The notes under the pieces: model-generated | The model's database searches: none | What the model was told of the DNA's origin: nothing | What the model saw: only the letters and a program-made list of their open reading frames with translations | In this document: in pieces, positions 20,273-31,600 of the stretch | Layout: each line of letters opens with the position of its first letter | How positions within the stretch are numbered: position 1 is the first letter of the stretch | Position numbers and translations under genes: made by a program | Origin: Allomyces macrogynus ATCC 38327 | Lineage: Eukaryota > Blastocladiomycota > Blastocladiomycetes > Blastocladiales > Blastocladiaceae | Direction: 5' to 3' | Assembly: GCA_000151295.1 (NCBI GenBank) | Contig: GG745352.1 | Coordinates: 664,658-728,657 of the forward strand | DNA length: 64,000 nt

Positions 20273-21440
20273 TCAGCACCATACATCGCACCCTTCCATC
20301 GCCCATCGCCGATACTTGACCTTGAACTCTCGGCTGTTCACTGGAATGCCATGACCAAATTCCCCATACGAAGCGCGAAGACGATGAGAGCGGTGCGGGC
20401 GAATAGCGCCCACGTTCTTGAGCGCGTCCAAAAAGGCCGCAAGTTGTTCCACTGTGATCCTCGTCACAGCCAAGTCGAGCCTAGCGAAATCGGAGAACGC
20501 CAAGCCAAGCGCATACGCATCTCGAGGCCCGTCAGCAACGTGCCGTCACGCAGGTCGATGAATGACAGATTGAGCTCACGCATGCTCGGCGGCAGGCGCG
20601 GAATCAGTGGCAAGAGCGGACGCAACGGATGGAACCATATACGACAGGTGAGAAATTCCAGATGCGTGAGCCGCACGACCGATGTGGCCAATTTAGCAGC
20701 CAACTTGATGCTGCCCTTGAGCGGCATCGTGAGCAGTGAGCAGTGTCGTTGGGAGCGCGGGAAAAATACAGTCGACTGGCATTGGCACATCGCTTCGAGT
20801 CGGATCAAAGACATTGGAGGGCGGATAAATCAACAGCCAGCAGCCGTGTGGTACGATATAGCCAGTGCGCAAGTAAATGTAATGACTCGGCGCTCTGGCC
20901 GTTGTGGCTGAGGTCCAGCGACATGAGCTGTCGGCAGGGAGGCGCGCCAGCACGGCCATACCCCACGCGAAGAAAACAACTTGGTGGCGCGGCCAGCAAG
21001 ATACACGTGTCACAACCGTGGAGAAAGTGCGTCCGCAAGCAACTTTGCGTCAGTGTCATCAATCCTTCTCGTCGATATGATCAGCAGGCTACGGATGGCT
21101 GCTGGCTATCATTGCGTTGGGCAGAGCAGGGATGTGAACCTGGTCGATACCCGAGCATTCGCGTCGCGTCCCGGCGAGCTGCCCGACTTGGAGTAGAGCA
21201 GTGAGGATGCGAGTGTTATTGACAGTGAGCTGGACGAGCTGCGGCGGGAGGGGGTGGTCAAGAACCCATGAGTCGAATTGATGGACGTCGCTCTCGTCAA
21301 AATTCTCGAAATTCTTGAAGCTAAATTTGATGTGTGGACTTATTGCGCAGGTCGAAGCTCCATGTGACACGTGGTGCAAACCACGAGGCTGAAACAAGGA
21401 CGCGTGGCATAGGGTTGCAACATTCGCAACCATTGTAACA
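20273..21440 (-). pseudogene. F-box-like/LRR subfamily II, degenerate copy lacking its N-terminus
   Basis: Minus-strand pieces in different frames follow the order of the 32284 gene. FDSWVLDHPLPPQLVQLTVNNT (about 21300-21210) corresponds to its WFFDHAVPPQL block. LMSLDLSHNGQ...LLAHWLYRTTRLLAVDL (about 20940-20820) matches IESLDLS...LAEWLARSTRLKHLAL. A middle part follows (RLPPSMRELNLSFIDL). The end FARLDLAVTRITVEQLAAFLDAL...SREFKVKYRRWAMEGCDV matches the LTLPRLDEILAAL...WSTDGWDVVP terminus. Several frameshifts separate them. The F-box-like region is absent. Confidence 0.72.
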
Positions 21441-21495
21441 TTCTACCTATCGCTTCTCTCCCATTGCACAAGACCGTAGAAGCACCATAGATATC

Positions 21496-23175
21496 ATGAC
21501 GAACATGCTGTTGACGCCCACGCTCGACGGATTGCCGCACGTCGTTCTCGATTATCTTGCCCAATGGGTCTCGCGCAACGCCAGTACTCGGTCGCTCGTG
21601 AACCTCGCTCTCGTCGCGCCATCTCTGTACGCGCCATGCCTGCACGTTGCGGTCCGCCGCGCGCGCGTCTCGCTCGGAAATGGCGTGGAATTCGATTCAT
21701 CCTCTCCGGCCAGCACGGTGTACCTGCGCCCTGACAATGTTGGGCGCATCCTTTATACTGTGAACTCGATCGGCGAGATGGATTATGTTGGATTCTTTCT
21801 GGTGCTCCCCATGCGCACGCACGACCGCACCTTGTCTCCACTTCAGAACCCTACCTACCCATGGGCAGCACCCGCAGTTGAAGCCTCTGTGAAGTGGTCT
21901 CTATTGCCAGTGCCGTTGATCCAAGTTCGCGATTTTACTGTTGAGAACATGGGCGGCATAACCTTTGTGCCGCCGCAATGCCGGCAGTTGGTGATGGTCA
22001 ATGTTCAATCATGGGACAAGATCATGTTGCCACCCACGCTCGTCCATTTGGAATTGACCGGCCTGGTGGTGCACCTGTCGCTCTTGGATGCATTCTCCGC
22101 CTGGACCCCGCATGCTCTCCGTAAGATCGTACTTTGTGATGTGATCGACTTTGATAATGGCGTGTTGATTGCTGCCCTCATTGAGTGCATGCCGCTGACC
22201 GTCACTTCAATTGACGCTTGTTGTGAGGAGGTCGATGAAATTCCTAAGCAGCAGTATCTCGCGCTTGCCAACTTGATATGCCGCCTGCCCTCCCTGAACC
22301 GACTTGGGCTCGGCATGGGCCGCGATGGAAGTGATGGTCTGGATGCGGTCATGTACGCATTGCCGCGCAACGGCTTCCCGTCGCTGTATCTGAACTTGGT
22401 GTCGTCACCCGATGGTGCTGCAAAGGACAGCGAGGCTGTGGCACGTCTTGCAGCCAGTCTCCCAACAACCGTCGGCTCGTTGACGTTTGATGGCAAGGAT
22501 TTGACCGTTGAGCACTCTCACGCATTTGTCCCATCTCTTCCACGTGCGACAGACAAGTTGGGTGTGTTCTTCTCTAATTGGACCACTGCCATGTTCCGTG
22601 AGCTCCCCATAAAATCGACATTGCGTGAGCTCCACTTGGTGTTTCGCAATGTGGAAAGCCATGACCTCCAGCTGATTTTCGCCCGCCTTCCAAAAACCCT
22701 CGAATCGCTCGACGTTGGTACTTGGCTTTTCAAGCCCGCTGACATTCGTGTGCACGCGCTTGCGCTCAACATGCCGCCGCAGCTCATATCACTCAAAATT
22801 TCGCGCTGCGGACTTGTTGACTCAGATCTCGACTTGCTTGCCCACGTGTGGCCCAATACTTTGCGTTACCTCAACTTATCGGACAATCGGTGCTACAGTG
22901 GCCCTATGGGCCTTCCCAACGGTCCCCAGAAGCTCAACCTGAAGTCAAACCCGCTGCGAGACGAGGTTGCGCGTGCGTGGATCGTGATGCTGTCAACAAG
23001 TCTGCGCATGTTCGAAGTGGATGCCGAAGTCATAGGCGCCAATATGGTATCGGCACTGCTTGAGCGCATGCCCGTTGAAAAGTCGGCTTGGCGCCGGATG
23101 ACAATCTCCAGTACATTCAGCTTTGGCAAGTGCCCGTTCCATGAGCAGCTGGCGCCCCGGTTCAATCTGATGTGA
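21496..23175 (+). CDS. F-box-like/LRR protein, subfamily I (intact)
   Basis: A 559-residue single-exon protein with ATG at 21496. It opens MTNMLLTPTLDGLPHVVLDYLAQWV and the LALVAPSLYAPCLHVAVRR block, then YLRPDNVGRILYTVN and FFLVLPMRTHDRTL. WSLLPVPLIQVRDFTVEN and FVPPQCRQLVMV follow, and LRRs run to the C-terminus (LISLKISRCGL, LRYLNLSDNRC, PQKLNLKSNPLRDEV, VSALLERMPVEKSAWRRM). It is the best reference for the broken copies at 15140, 19470, 23290 and 56375. It probably folds as a curved LRR solenoid behind an F-box-like domain. Its partner is unknown. Confidence 0.82.
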   Translation: MTNMLLTPTLDGLPHVVLDYLAQWVSRNASTRSLVNLALVAPSLYAPCLHVAVRRARVSLGNGVEFDSSSPASTVYLRPDNVGRILYTVNSIGEMDYVGFFLVLPMRTHDRTLSPLQNPTYPWAAPAVEASVKWSLLPVPLIQVRDFTVENMGGITFVPPQCRQLVMVNVQSWDKIMLPPTLVHLELTGLVVHLSLLDAFSAWTPHALRKIVLCDVIDFDNGVLIAALIECMPLTVTSIDACCEEVDEIPKQQYLALANLICRLPSLNRLGLGMGRDGSDGLDAVMYALPRNGFPSLYLNLVSSPDGAAKDSEAVARLAASLPTTVGSLTFDGKDLTVEHSHAFVPSLPRATDKLGVFFSNWTTAMFRELPIKSTLRELHLVFRNVESHDLQLIFARLPKTLESLDVGTWLFKPADIRVHALALNMPPQLISLKISRCGLVDSDLDLLAHVWPNTLRYLNLSDNRCYSGPMGLPNGPQKLNLKSNPLRDEVARAWIVMLSTSLRMFEVDAEVIGANMVSALLERMPVEKSAWRRMTISSTFSFGKCPFHEQLAPRFNLM

Positions 23176-23289
23176 ATGGGCCCAGCTACGGCCGTAATTG
23201 ATCATTTTTGTGCCTGTCGTTATTCCTCCACGAACGAGACCAACAGTTAAGTGGGTTCATATATTTCATGTCTGTGCAAATGGAAGCAA

Positions 23290-23814
23290 AGGAATACGCC
23301 AACACTTTGCGAACTCAGCGTGTTGTTTCACTTTGTAAGCAGCGACGGCATGGACCTCATCTTTTCGCGTCTACCGCCCACGCTCGAGAAACTGGTCGTC
23401 AAATGCTGGTTCCGCAAGATTCGGTCGTTCGCACATTGCGCACAACATGCCGCAGCGGCTGCAGTCGCTCACGATACGGTGGACCTAGTGTAGCCGTCGA
23501 CGTTGCGCTCAGTCGACTTACTGGGCAACAAGTGCGACCGCGGCCTAATTGGCCTGGTCGACGGTCTCATTGCGCTCAACTTGCAAGGGAACCCTTTGCG
23601 CGACGAGATTGTACGCGCATGAATCATGGCGCTGCCGACAAGCCTGCATACGCTCAAGCTGGATGGCGAGAAGATGGGCATCAACACTGTTGCGGCGTTG
23701 CTTAAGATCATACCAGAGCATGGGACGCCGTGGCGCCGGAGGCGGATTCCTTCGTTGTGGCACAAGTGCCCGTATCGTGTGCAGTTGGCGGCACGGTTTG
23801 ATGTGTCATGAGTG
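23290..23814 (+). pseudogene. F-box-like/LRR subfamily I, C-terminal fragment
   Basis: Matches only the last third of the gene ending 115 bp upstream. DGMDLIFSRLPPTLEKLVVK corresponds to its LQLIFARLPKTLESLDV. Then in shifted frames come NKCDRGLIGLVDGLIALNL, QGNPLRDEIVRA (with a TGA where paralogs have Trp) and LHTLKLDGEKMG...HGTPWRRRRI, ending at the stop 23809-23811. There is no N-terminal half, so this is a tandem partial duplicate. Confidence 0.72.
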
Positions 23815-24737
23815 TGGTGTGTCAACCTGCGCTTGATTTTGATTGAGCATCGTGGTTTGCTGTGTTGACCGATGTTTTGAAGTCTCGATGGGTGCGGTGG
23901 GATACTGGATGCATGTTCAGCAAAAAGGAGGGGAATCCCCTCATGCTCCCAGTGTTGGATTGGACCGGCTCGACTGAGAGCGGAGTGATTTTTGTGGGAG
24001 CCCGATCGTTTTTGGCTGTGAAGGCGTTCTGTGGTCATCGCCACAAGAAAATGGCGAATCCAGCGCAAGGACCAACCAGTCGAAAGGAATGCACCAGATG
24101 CGAGAGGCTAAAGTGACTTGTCACGAGTGACGAATGACATTTGGAAACAGGCCATTATGTTGCATCTCCAGTTGCGCTCCCAATCCTCACCCATAGGTGC
24201 TGTTGGTGCTCTCGGCACGGCATACTTCATAAATCAAGGCAACCAGCGTCGAACAGCAACCGCTCGCCCTGCAGCCGCACTGGATTGACGCAAAACGAAC
24301 AAAGCATCATGCCTGACCAGAATTTTGCAGCACTGGCCATGTGGGGTCTCCAGACGCCCATCGCGTCCGCCAGGTAGAGCGGGACTTGCTTTCTGCCACC
24401 CTGCTCGTTAATGTTACCCGGTGCCTTTGGTTGGTTGGCATGAGATCTGTTGATGTTGGTGGAGCAGAGGCAAGCACTTTCGCTTCCCGTGCGTGCGACG
24501 GGTGTGGTGGATGTGACGTGGACTTGCTTTTGGCCAACAATCAAAGCCCTTTCTCGTTGGTCCGCGGTCGCAAACTATCCCTGCAACGCACCCACCTGCA
24601 CCGCACCGCGACCTGCTGCATTCAGCTCTTCACGACGCATCGATCTCGTGTCCAGTCGTGCAACCACCAGCAGCACGACCACACACCCACGGCCGTCAAC
24701 CACCCCTCGACTCGACCGCTTGATCCAAATCCCCACC
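23815..24737. other. Intergenic region upstream of RPC34
   Basis: About 920 bp with no gene-like frame. Composition becomes more GC-rich after 24400 and the last 150 bp, leading to the RPC34 ATG, are C- and A-rich as in a fungal 5' leader. Confidence 0.4.
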
Positions 24738-26054
24738 ATGGCGACTGCTCCGTCGGGCAAGAAGAAGCTTTCCACGCTCGAGAAGAGGATGCTCGACATT
24801 CTCGCTTCGTATCCCGAGGACACGGAAGTGAGCAACACCGACCTGCAAGCCAAGATGAATGTCGAGACCGCCCACTACATGAAGGTCGTCAATGTGCTCG
24901 CGAAAAAGAACTATCTTGAGATTACGCGCACGAGCCCGATGCTGTACTACAGGCTGATCAAGGAGGAGGAAAAGGAAAAGTGCGTGCTGGCCCGCGATTA
25001 AACTTGCTTCGCTTTGCGGAATGATGCGGCCTGATGCGAACGATCCCTCCACGGTTCACAGGGTCGACGAGCTCGAATACGAGGAGAAGCTCGTCTTCAA
25101 CTACATCAAGGCCGTCGGGACCGAGGGCATTTGGGTCCGCACGCTTGCGATCAAGACGAGCCTGCACCAGAACTCCCTCAGCAAGGCTCTCAAGAAGCTC
25201 GAGCAGCGCGGGCTCATCAAGCAGGTCAAGTCGGTCAAGGTCCGTGTGCTTTCTTGTGTTGGTTCTCGGACCAAACAAATCGAAAATCGAGCCGAACCGC
25301 GTGCGACTGGTCGCCCACCATCAACCGCGAATGCTCAACCGAGAAATGGGTTTCTACCATGTAGTTTGGCAGCAAGAAATTCTACATGCTCGCCGAGCTG
25401 CAGCCGTCGAACGAAGTCACGGGCGGCATTTGGTTCACCGACCAGGAACTCGACCTCAACTTTGTCAACACGGTCGCGCACGCGTGCTTGCGCGCGATCG
25501 CGCGAAAGGTGCGCGCTTCCTCCGTCCACCCCCGATCTCTCGCTCTTTCCCTCTCCTCGTTCGCATGCGCGCGCGCTCACTTCCATCGCCGCTTCGATGC
25601 CCCCCACCTACCCTAGTCGTTCCCGCTGGACTCGCAGGCCGTGTTCCCGTCCAACTACAACCGGTACCTGACGATCACCAAGATCACGCGCGAGATCAAC
25701 AAGATCAAGATCACGAACGTGGAGCTGACGCATGCCGACATTGAGGCCGTGCTTGACATGCTCATCTTCGACAGCAAGATCGAGAAGCTGCCGGTGCCCG
25801 CGGAACCGCTTCTCATGGCCGAGGACGACGACGATACCAGCAACCCCATGGGCGGCATGAACGTGAGCCTCGACGAGGACCACGACGACGGGTCGGCCGA
25901 CGTCTGGATGTACCGCGCGCTCAAGGAAAACTGGACCGAGACCGAATGGGCCAAGTTCCCGTGCGGCGTCTGCCCGGTGCGCCGCGACTGCACGCCTGAC
26001 GGCGCCGTGAACCCGAGGGACTGCAAGTATATCAACGACTGGCTCAAGTTCTGA
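24738..26054 (+). CDS. RPC34: RNA polymerase III subunit RPC34 (POLR3F/C34)
   Basis: Four exons: 24738-24979, 25062-25239, 25365-25508 and 25617-26054, giving 333 residues, close to the usual 316. Exon 1 encodes the first winged-helix domain (KKLSTLEKRMLDILASYPED...). Exon 2 holds the second (VFNYIKAVGTEGIWVRTLAIKTSL, SKALKKLEQRGLIKQVKSVK). Exon 3 carries KKFYMLAELQPSNEVTGGIW. The C-terminus has the iron-sulfur cysteines as FPCGVCPVRRDC...NPRDCKY (about residues 304, 307, 313, 324) and the terminal YINDWLKF. Within Pol III this subunit, with C82 and C31, opens promoter DNA and contacts TFIIIB. All junctions keep phase and family alignment. A tRNA gene, a Pol III template, happens to lie just downstream. 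Confidence 0.95.
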
Positions 26055-26393
26055 GGGGGGGCTCGCGGTCGTGGGTATGGTCGCGATCGTGCGCGTCGCG
26101 CAGGGTTTGCGGCGCGGGAGGGTGGTAGAATAGTTGTGTGTGTCGTGGGTGTGTTTGCTGCTTCGAATTCGAGCCTAGGGCGCCAAAATGAATCGTTGTC
26201 ACGGTCGCACTTGTCTTGACGAATTTGAACAGCATCGTCGCGAAAAATCCAAAGCACATGAGGTGGTATTTGGATCCGAAAAGAGGCGAAAAGGAAACAG
26301 GAGGAAAAAGGACAGTGGGGGCACAAGTTTCGAAAAGTGCCGTCCAAGTCCAAAAGGATGAGTACCAACGGGTCGCATCGCAAAGGTAAATAC

Positions 26394-26465
26394 TGCGCCG
26401 GCCGGGGTTCGAACCCGGGCCGCTTCCTTGGAAGGGAAGAATGTTAACCACTACACTACCGGCGC
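26394..26465 (-). tRNA. tRNA-Gly (anticodon UCC)
   Basis: A 72-base minus-strand tRNA. Its acceptor stem pairs GCGCCGG with CCGGCGC before discriminator A. The A box is TAGTGTAGTGG, the B box GGTTCGAACCC, and the anticodon arm CTTCC-CTTCCAA-GGAAG puts TCC at positions 34-36. No intron. It decodes GGA and possibly GGG. It lies in the gap between RPC34 and the phosphodiesterase gene. Confidence 0.95.
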
Positions 26466-26791
26466 ATGAACTAATTCCACAATTGCTTAATCTAACGATA
26501 AAACCAAACTTTACGTAAGCCCACCTGACGCTTTGATTGATTTGAGCCCGCTTTTGCAGGGACACCAAGGCTGTTCTACACGTCGCCCCGACGCGCTCCC
26601 ACTGCATTGACCGCACCCTCAAGCGCCGCGACTTGCTGCAATCACTTCTGCGAGCTCGCCTATCCCCTCTCGAGTGATCCTGATCGCGCGGGACCTGCGG
26701 GCGCCGTGCGAACGCGCTTGCACCCCGCGTATCCGGCAACGACCGTGCTGCGCCGCTTCCACTGCACGTAATCGGGCCTGATCGCTCCATC

Positions 26792-29700
26792 ATGAGCCCG
26801 CAAAGCCGCGCCTCCTTCGCCGCGGGCCCCAGCGTCAGCGGTCCCGGTCCTGGCCCCGTTCCTGCCGGTCCACACCCCAACGGCGACAGCGCTGCAAGAA
26901 GCCCGGCTAATCCCGACGCAAACGACCCCAACAACGCTAACGGTGCCGGCCATCCAGGTCCGAGATCCGGATCCGGGTCGATGGAGCGGTACCAGTACCC
27001 GTCCGAGTACGTCAAGGAATTACGCAAGGAGCGCGACATGTACCAACGCACGCTCCTCCACTCGGTCGGCCCGAACGCGCCCGCGCGCGGGAACCCGACC
27101 CCGCCGCCCTCGCAAGCGCATGGGGAGTCGACGTTGCTCGACGCGGCACAGTCCCCGACGCCGTCGTCCCGAATCGCGGCTGCCGCGCACGCGGGCGGCG
27201 AACGTGCTCCCACCAGTAGCGGTGGAAACAACGCGGCCTCGGCTGCGACGGGCGGTGACGGCACTTTTTCGCGCACGGCCGCCGCACCCGCACCCGCAGG
27301 CACTGGATCGCGCCCGACCGTTGCTGGGTCGCGATCCGTCATGCAATCCAACTCGTCGGTCATCCACCAGTCGGGCGAGAACGCGTTCCCCGTGGTCAAC
27401 GCTGCGGGCCGCGCCGGATCCACCATGTCGTTGACGGCACCGTTCTACACGCCCGGTCAACCGACCGCCGCGGCAGCGGGTGGGCGCCCAGCACACCCGC
27501 TCGCGACCATGACGGTCCGGCGTCGCGCGAGTGTCATGAGTTACTCGAGCACACACTCGAAGCGCAACCGCGGGCTCGCGGGCGCACCGGCGCCCATGCA
27601 GAGTTTGTCGCGCACGCAGCACGGCAAGGCCGCGTCGGTGTCCGTCGGACAGGGCGGGAACAGCGGTCCGCGTGCGCGGCTGAGTACGGTTTTGACAAGT
27701 GCGAGCAATACGTCGTACGCGCTCTTTTTGGCAGAGAAATGGGGAGCAGATCATGGGATGCTGACTTCATCTTGCCTCGCTAGGAACCCATCCCGTCCCG
27801 TCTCCAAGGTGGGCACGGCCGAGGACGCGTTTGAGCCGCTCGTTGGCAGCATCACGCTGCAAATGCCCTTCCACTACCTGTGGTACGGCTGCCTGCTCTT
27901 CATTGGCTACGCCGTGGGATGGGTCGGATCGACGCGGCCCGTGACCATTTCTTTTTGTACGTTATGCGAATCGTCACGCCACCCGCACTGTTCCTCCTGC
28001 CGACGTGCGCGATCCATACATAGATTTTGCGACCGTCTTCACGATTACGCAGTTGTCGCGCATCATCTACGCTGTCAACCAATACTCGCTCGTGCCGCTC
28101 TACCTGTCGTTTGTGCCATTCTTCGAGTTTTGCCTGCTCGCGCGCGAGGGCCACATTCTCTTTTCGGTACTCTGGTTCATTTCGCTCATGGTAATCAACA
28201 TGCAGTGCGGCGCGTCGAGCCTGCGGCTGCACATTCTCGGGTCGTCGCTGTGCATGCTCGCCGTCTACGTGCTTGCTGCCATGGGGCTCATGTGGTCGGC
28301 GTCGCCCATCAACGTCTTCAACGCGACCTCGGGCGCGATCATGTCGGAGCTCGCGCCGATCACGATCAACGTGGCCGCCGAGGGCACATTCCTGCTCTTC
28401 ATGCTGCTCTTGCAGTCGGCGCTGTTCATGCTGCAGCGGTTCATCAAGCGGTACGCCTACTTCCTGATCGACCGGCAGCGGCGCATGCAAAAGCTGCAAG
28501 CGGCGAACGCCGAGTTGCAGGACAAGCTCAAGGCGCTCAAGACCGAGGTCGACCTGGACCTCGACTCGCCCATCACCAAGGTGATTCAGATCATCAAGGG
28601 GATCCAAGCCAAGGCCGCCATGGACCCGGAAGTTGTCGAGTCGCTAGACTACGTGATTGGCATTCTCTCGTCGAACAAGTTGTTCCACGTCGACTTGAAT
28701 GCGTTCAAGGAACATATCGACACGGACGTGCGCACCTGGCTCGATAACATGTTCCAGACCAAAGAGACGCAGCCGTCGCCCGACTTGAACCCGGGCGGGA
28801 CCATGGCCGCGGCGAGCACGCAGGATTTGCCCGCGGCCACGGCCGGGTCCGTGACGGCGTCGACGACAGCCGTGCCCGGTACGGCCGGCGGCGGTGCGAG
28901 CGGCGCGGGCGGAATGGGCGGGATGCCTGCAGCGATCCCGGAAATCGTCTACAAGCCCGTCTTGCCCAACGGCGCGCAGATCCAGGCGGTCCTGCAGCAA
29001 TCCGAGTCGTGGGACTTCAACTGCTTTGAGCTCGCGCAACTGACCAACGGCCACCCGCTCGCGGCACTCGCACACCACCTGTTTGCGCGGTACGATTTCT
29101 GGTCGGCGTTCCGGTTTGATGCGAGCAAGGTCGATGCATTTGTGCACCAGATCGAGGCCGGGTACCGGATCAACCCGTACCACAACTCGATTCACGCGAC
29201 CGACGTGACGCAGACTATCCACTATTTCCTGTCGGTGCTCGGCATGGCCGACTTGATTTCCGTCGAAGAGCGGCTCGCGTGTATCTTGGCCGCGTGCGTG
29301 CACGACGTGGACCATCCGGGCGTGAACAATGCGTTCCTGATCGAGGCGCGCAACGTTTTATCGGTGCGGTACAATGACCAGGCCGTGCTCGAGTCGCACC
29401 ATTGCGCGCGCGCGTTCGAGTGGCTGCTCACCAACGACGAGTGCAATTTCCTGGCCGCGCTGCCGCCGGCCACCGTCAAGCATATTCGGCAGTGCATTGT
29501 GCGCATGGTCTTGGCCACGGACATGTCGATGCACTTCGAGTTTGTGACCAAGTTCAAGAACAAGGTCGCCGGGCAAGGGATCAACGTGCAGGACGGGAAA
29601 GACCGGACGCTGCTCATGGAGATTGCCATCAAGTGTGCCGACGTGTCGAACCCGACCAAGATCGCGCCGCTCGCGCAAAAGTGGACGGAACTCGTGATCC

Positions 29701-30225
29701 AGGAGTTTTACCTGCAGGGCGATGCCGAGCGGGCGCGTGGACTGCCGATTTCCGGGTTCATGGACCGGTACAACCCGGGGATCGCGAAATGCCAAGTCGC
29801 GTTCATTGATTTCATTGTGCTCCCGCTCTACGAGGTCTGGGACCAGTACATGAACGAGGACGGCACATTCAAGGCCGTTGAGAACATCACGGCGAACCGC
29901 GAGTTCTGGAAGGCGTGCGCTTCTTTTTCCAGTTCATTCTCCTTCCCTCGTAGCGACCAGACACTAACGGTTTGCGACCATGCTATCTAGATTCCAAGAC
30001 CCGCCCCCCGGCACGGCGCTCGAAATCTCGAGCATTCCGACACCCGACTACCTGATCGACTCGGCAACGCGCCCGCTGGACGTGAGTTCGTTCCCGCCCA
30101 TCTTCACCAACGTGCCGACTGTGTGCAAGTTTGCGTTGCCGCGGTTGCCGGGGATGCCCGGCGAGACGCGCGAGAACGCGGACCAGGATGCGCGCAACGT
30201 GCGCGCTGCAGGCGCCGCGCCATGA
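26792..30225 (+). CDS. Multi-pass membrane class I cyclic-nucleotide phosphodiesterase
   Basis: Exons 26792-27714, 27784-27956, 28024-29914 and 29991-30225 stay in phase and give about 1073 residues. Residues 1-330 are low-complexity and disordered. About six hydrophobic helices follow (residues ~337-510), then an amphipathic coiled coil (RRMQKLQAANAELQDKLKAL) and a SPITKVIQIIKGIQ segment. The PDEase_I catalytic domain (~690-985) has HNSIHATDV as the metal and proton-donor motif near 752, HDVDHPGVNN near 791, KCADVSNP near 903 and the purine-binding Gln in KCQVAFIDF. It should hydrolyse cAMP and/or cGMP at a membrane; specificity cannot be read. The first intron (69 bp) has no in-frame stop and might be retained. 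Confidence 0.88.
27715..27783 (+). other. Short phase-preserving intron in the phosphodiesterase gene
   Basis: It opens gtacgc and ends tag. At 69 bp it is a multiple of three and contains no in-frame stop, so reading through it adds 23 residues. Splicing is preferred because the sequence inside (ALFLAEKWGADHG) differs from the low-complexity flanks and the splice sites match other introns here. Confidence 0.5.
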
Positions 30226-30629
30226 GTGCGTGGAACGACTGGAGTGGGTGGACTGGCGGGAGGAGCGGGATCGGACTGGTGGGGTGGAGTGGACGGGACT
30301 GGCGCGTATGGCGTGGAAGGAGGAGAAGTGTTATTTGATAGGTATCATTGCAGCAAGGCATGTTTCTCACTGTTTCTCACTGCCATTCCTCCACGTACTG
30401 TTCAAGTCCTTGCGGTTTGTTACAGCCGCCAGTCCCTCAGAACGTCAAGTCCATCCTTGCCGTTCAAAGCCGTCCATCTGCTGTTGGACTATTCGTAATG
30501 TTGGATATAAGCTCTCCGAACGTGATGTTTGCGATCTGCTCTAGTGTGTTGTGACTGTGACGCGATTTCACCCTGCTTCTCACAGACCATTCTTCCTGCC
30601 CACAACAGCAACCAGCACCATCACCACGA
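30226..30629. other. Intergenic region after the phosphodiesterase
   Basis: About 400 bp with a G-rich start and no recognisable gene. Confidence 0.4.
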
Positions 30630-31600
30630 TGGACCAACTGCGCCCACCAACTCGTGATACCATGCGCTTTGAAGAGCTGTCCTACGACGCGTTGATCCGA
30701 ATTGCCGAGTTCGATTTATGACGACGACCACGCCGCGCCAGTCGATCTTGCGCTTGCGGCCCCAGCACTCTACGCGCCCAGTCTACACGTCGCCATTCGC
30801 GCCGCGTCGCGGTATCATTGTGTGTGTGTGGGGGGGGGGGGGGGGGAGCGTATTGGTCGCACGATTTCAAGGGGCAATTTGTGTGTTTCGACAAGCCGTT
30901 CCTGGTCTGTGAGCCGGACTTGGCCTACCGCACTTTCATGCCCGTGGCGCGGCCATCTCTGAAAACCAATCCGGGAATGTCGGAACTTGAGCGCGCATCC
31001 GGACTTTGGTCGCTTGTACGTCCCCCAGCGACAGATTTGCCACTTTACGGTGAACCTGCGCACGTCTTGGATGGACGCGCCGCCCAACTGCCTGTCGTTT
31101 TGTCTCGACCAGCGGGAAATTGATTGTTAAAACTGATTCATCTTGCCTCCATCGCTCGTCAAGCTCGATCTCCATTTTGACACTCCTCCCGCCGATGTTC
31201 TCCGCCGTGCCTTGGCCAATCTCCCTCGTCTGCGCATCTTCTCCCTTGTCAACGCATTCTCTGACGATGAGTCGCGAGACATGGCCCAAGTGGTGTTTGA
31301 AAACCTCCCATTGACGCTCACGACACTCACGGCGCGAGTCATGGACCCCGAGCAGTTGCTGCTCTGCAGCACCTCACGGCGCTCATCCGTCAATGACCGG
31401 CGCTTGCTTCGTTTGAGATGGAGACGTTCGGTCTTGTTGGGATAGACACGGTCATTCGGGCGCTGCCACGGACGGCATTCAACCGTCTCAAGTTGCACTT
31501 GGAACCTCCCTGTCGCTACAACGAAAATGGGCACTCGGTTCCTATCGAGGAAATCGGCTTGGATCTCACGTTCGCGAGACCCATGGATGGCTGGTCGTAA
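30630..31600 (+). pseudogene. F-box-like/LRR fragment, N-terminal half
   Basis: ATG 30630 gives MDQLRPPTRDTMRFEELSYDALIRIAEFD and then a TGA at 30718-30720. The conserved DLALAAPALYAPSLHVAIRAA continues in another frame. A G17 run (30830-30846) breaks the next section, after which GLWSLVRPPATDLPLYGE, PPSLVKLDLHFDTPP, LPLTLTTLTARV and VIRALPRTAFNRLKLHL follow in mixed frames up to 31600. The C-terminal LRRs are missing. At about 31600 the sequence meets an inverted fragment of another copy. Confidence 0.7.
30819..30846. repeat. (TG)n followed by a 17-base G run
   Basis: A gtgtgtgtg tract runs directly into an uninterrupted run of about 17 G inside a dead LRR copy. The exact length may be affected by sequencing. 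Confidence 0.8.

Noticed and set aside
26044..27426. 460-codon minus-strand frame
   Set aside because: Runs through the tRNA gene and opposite the low-complexity start of the phosphodiesterase. No motif.
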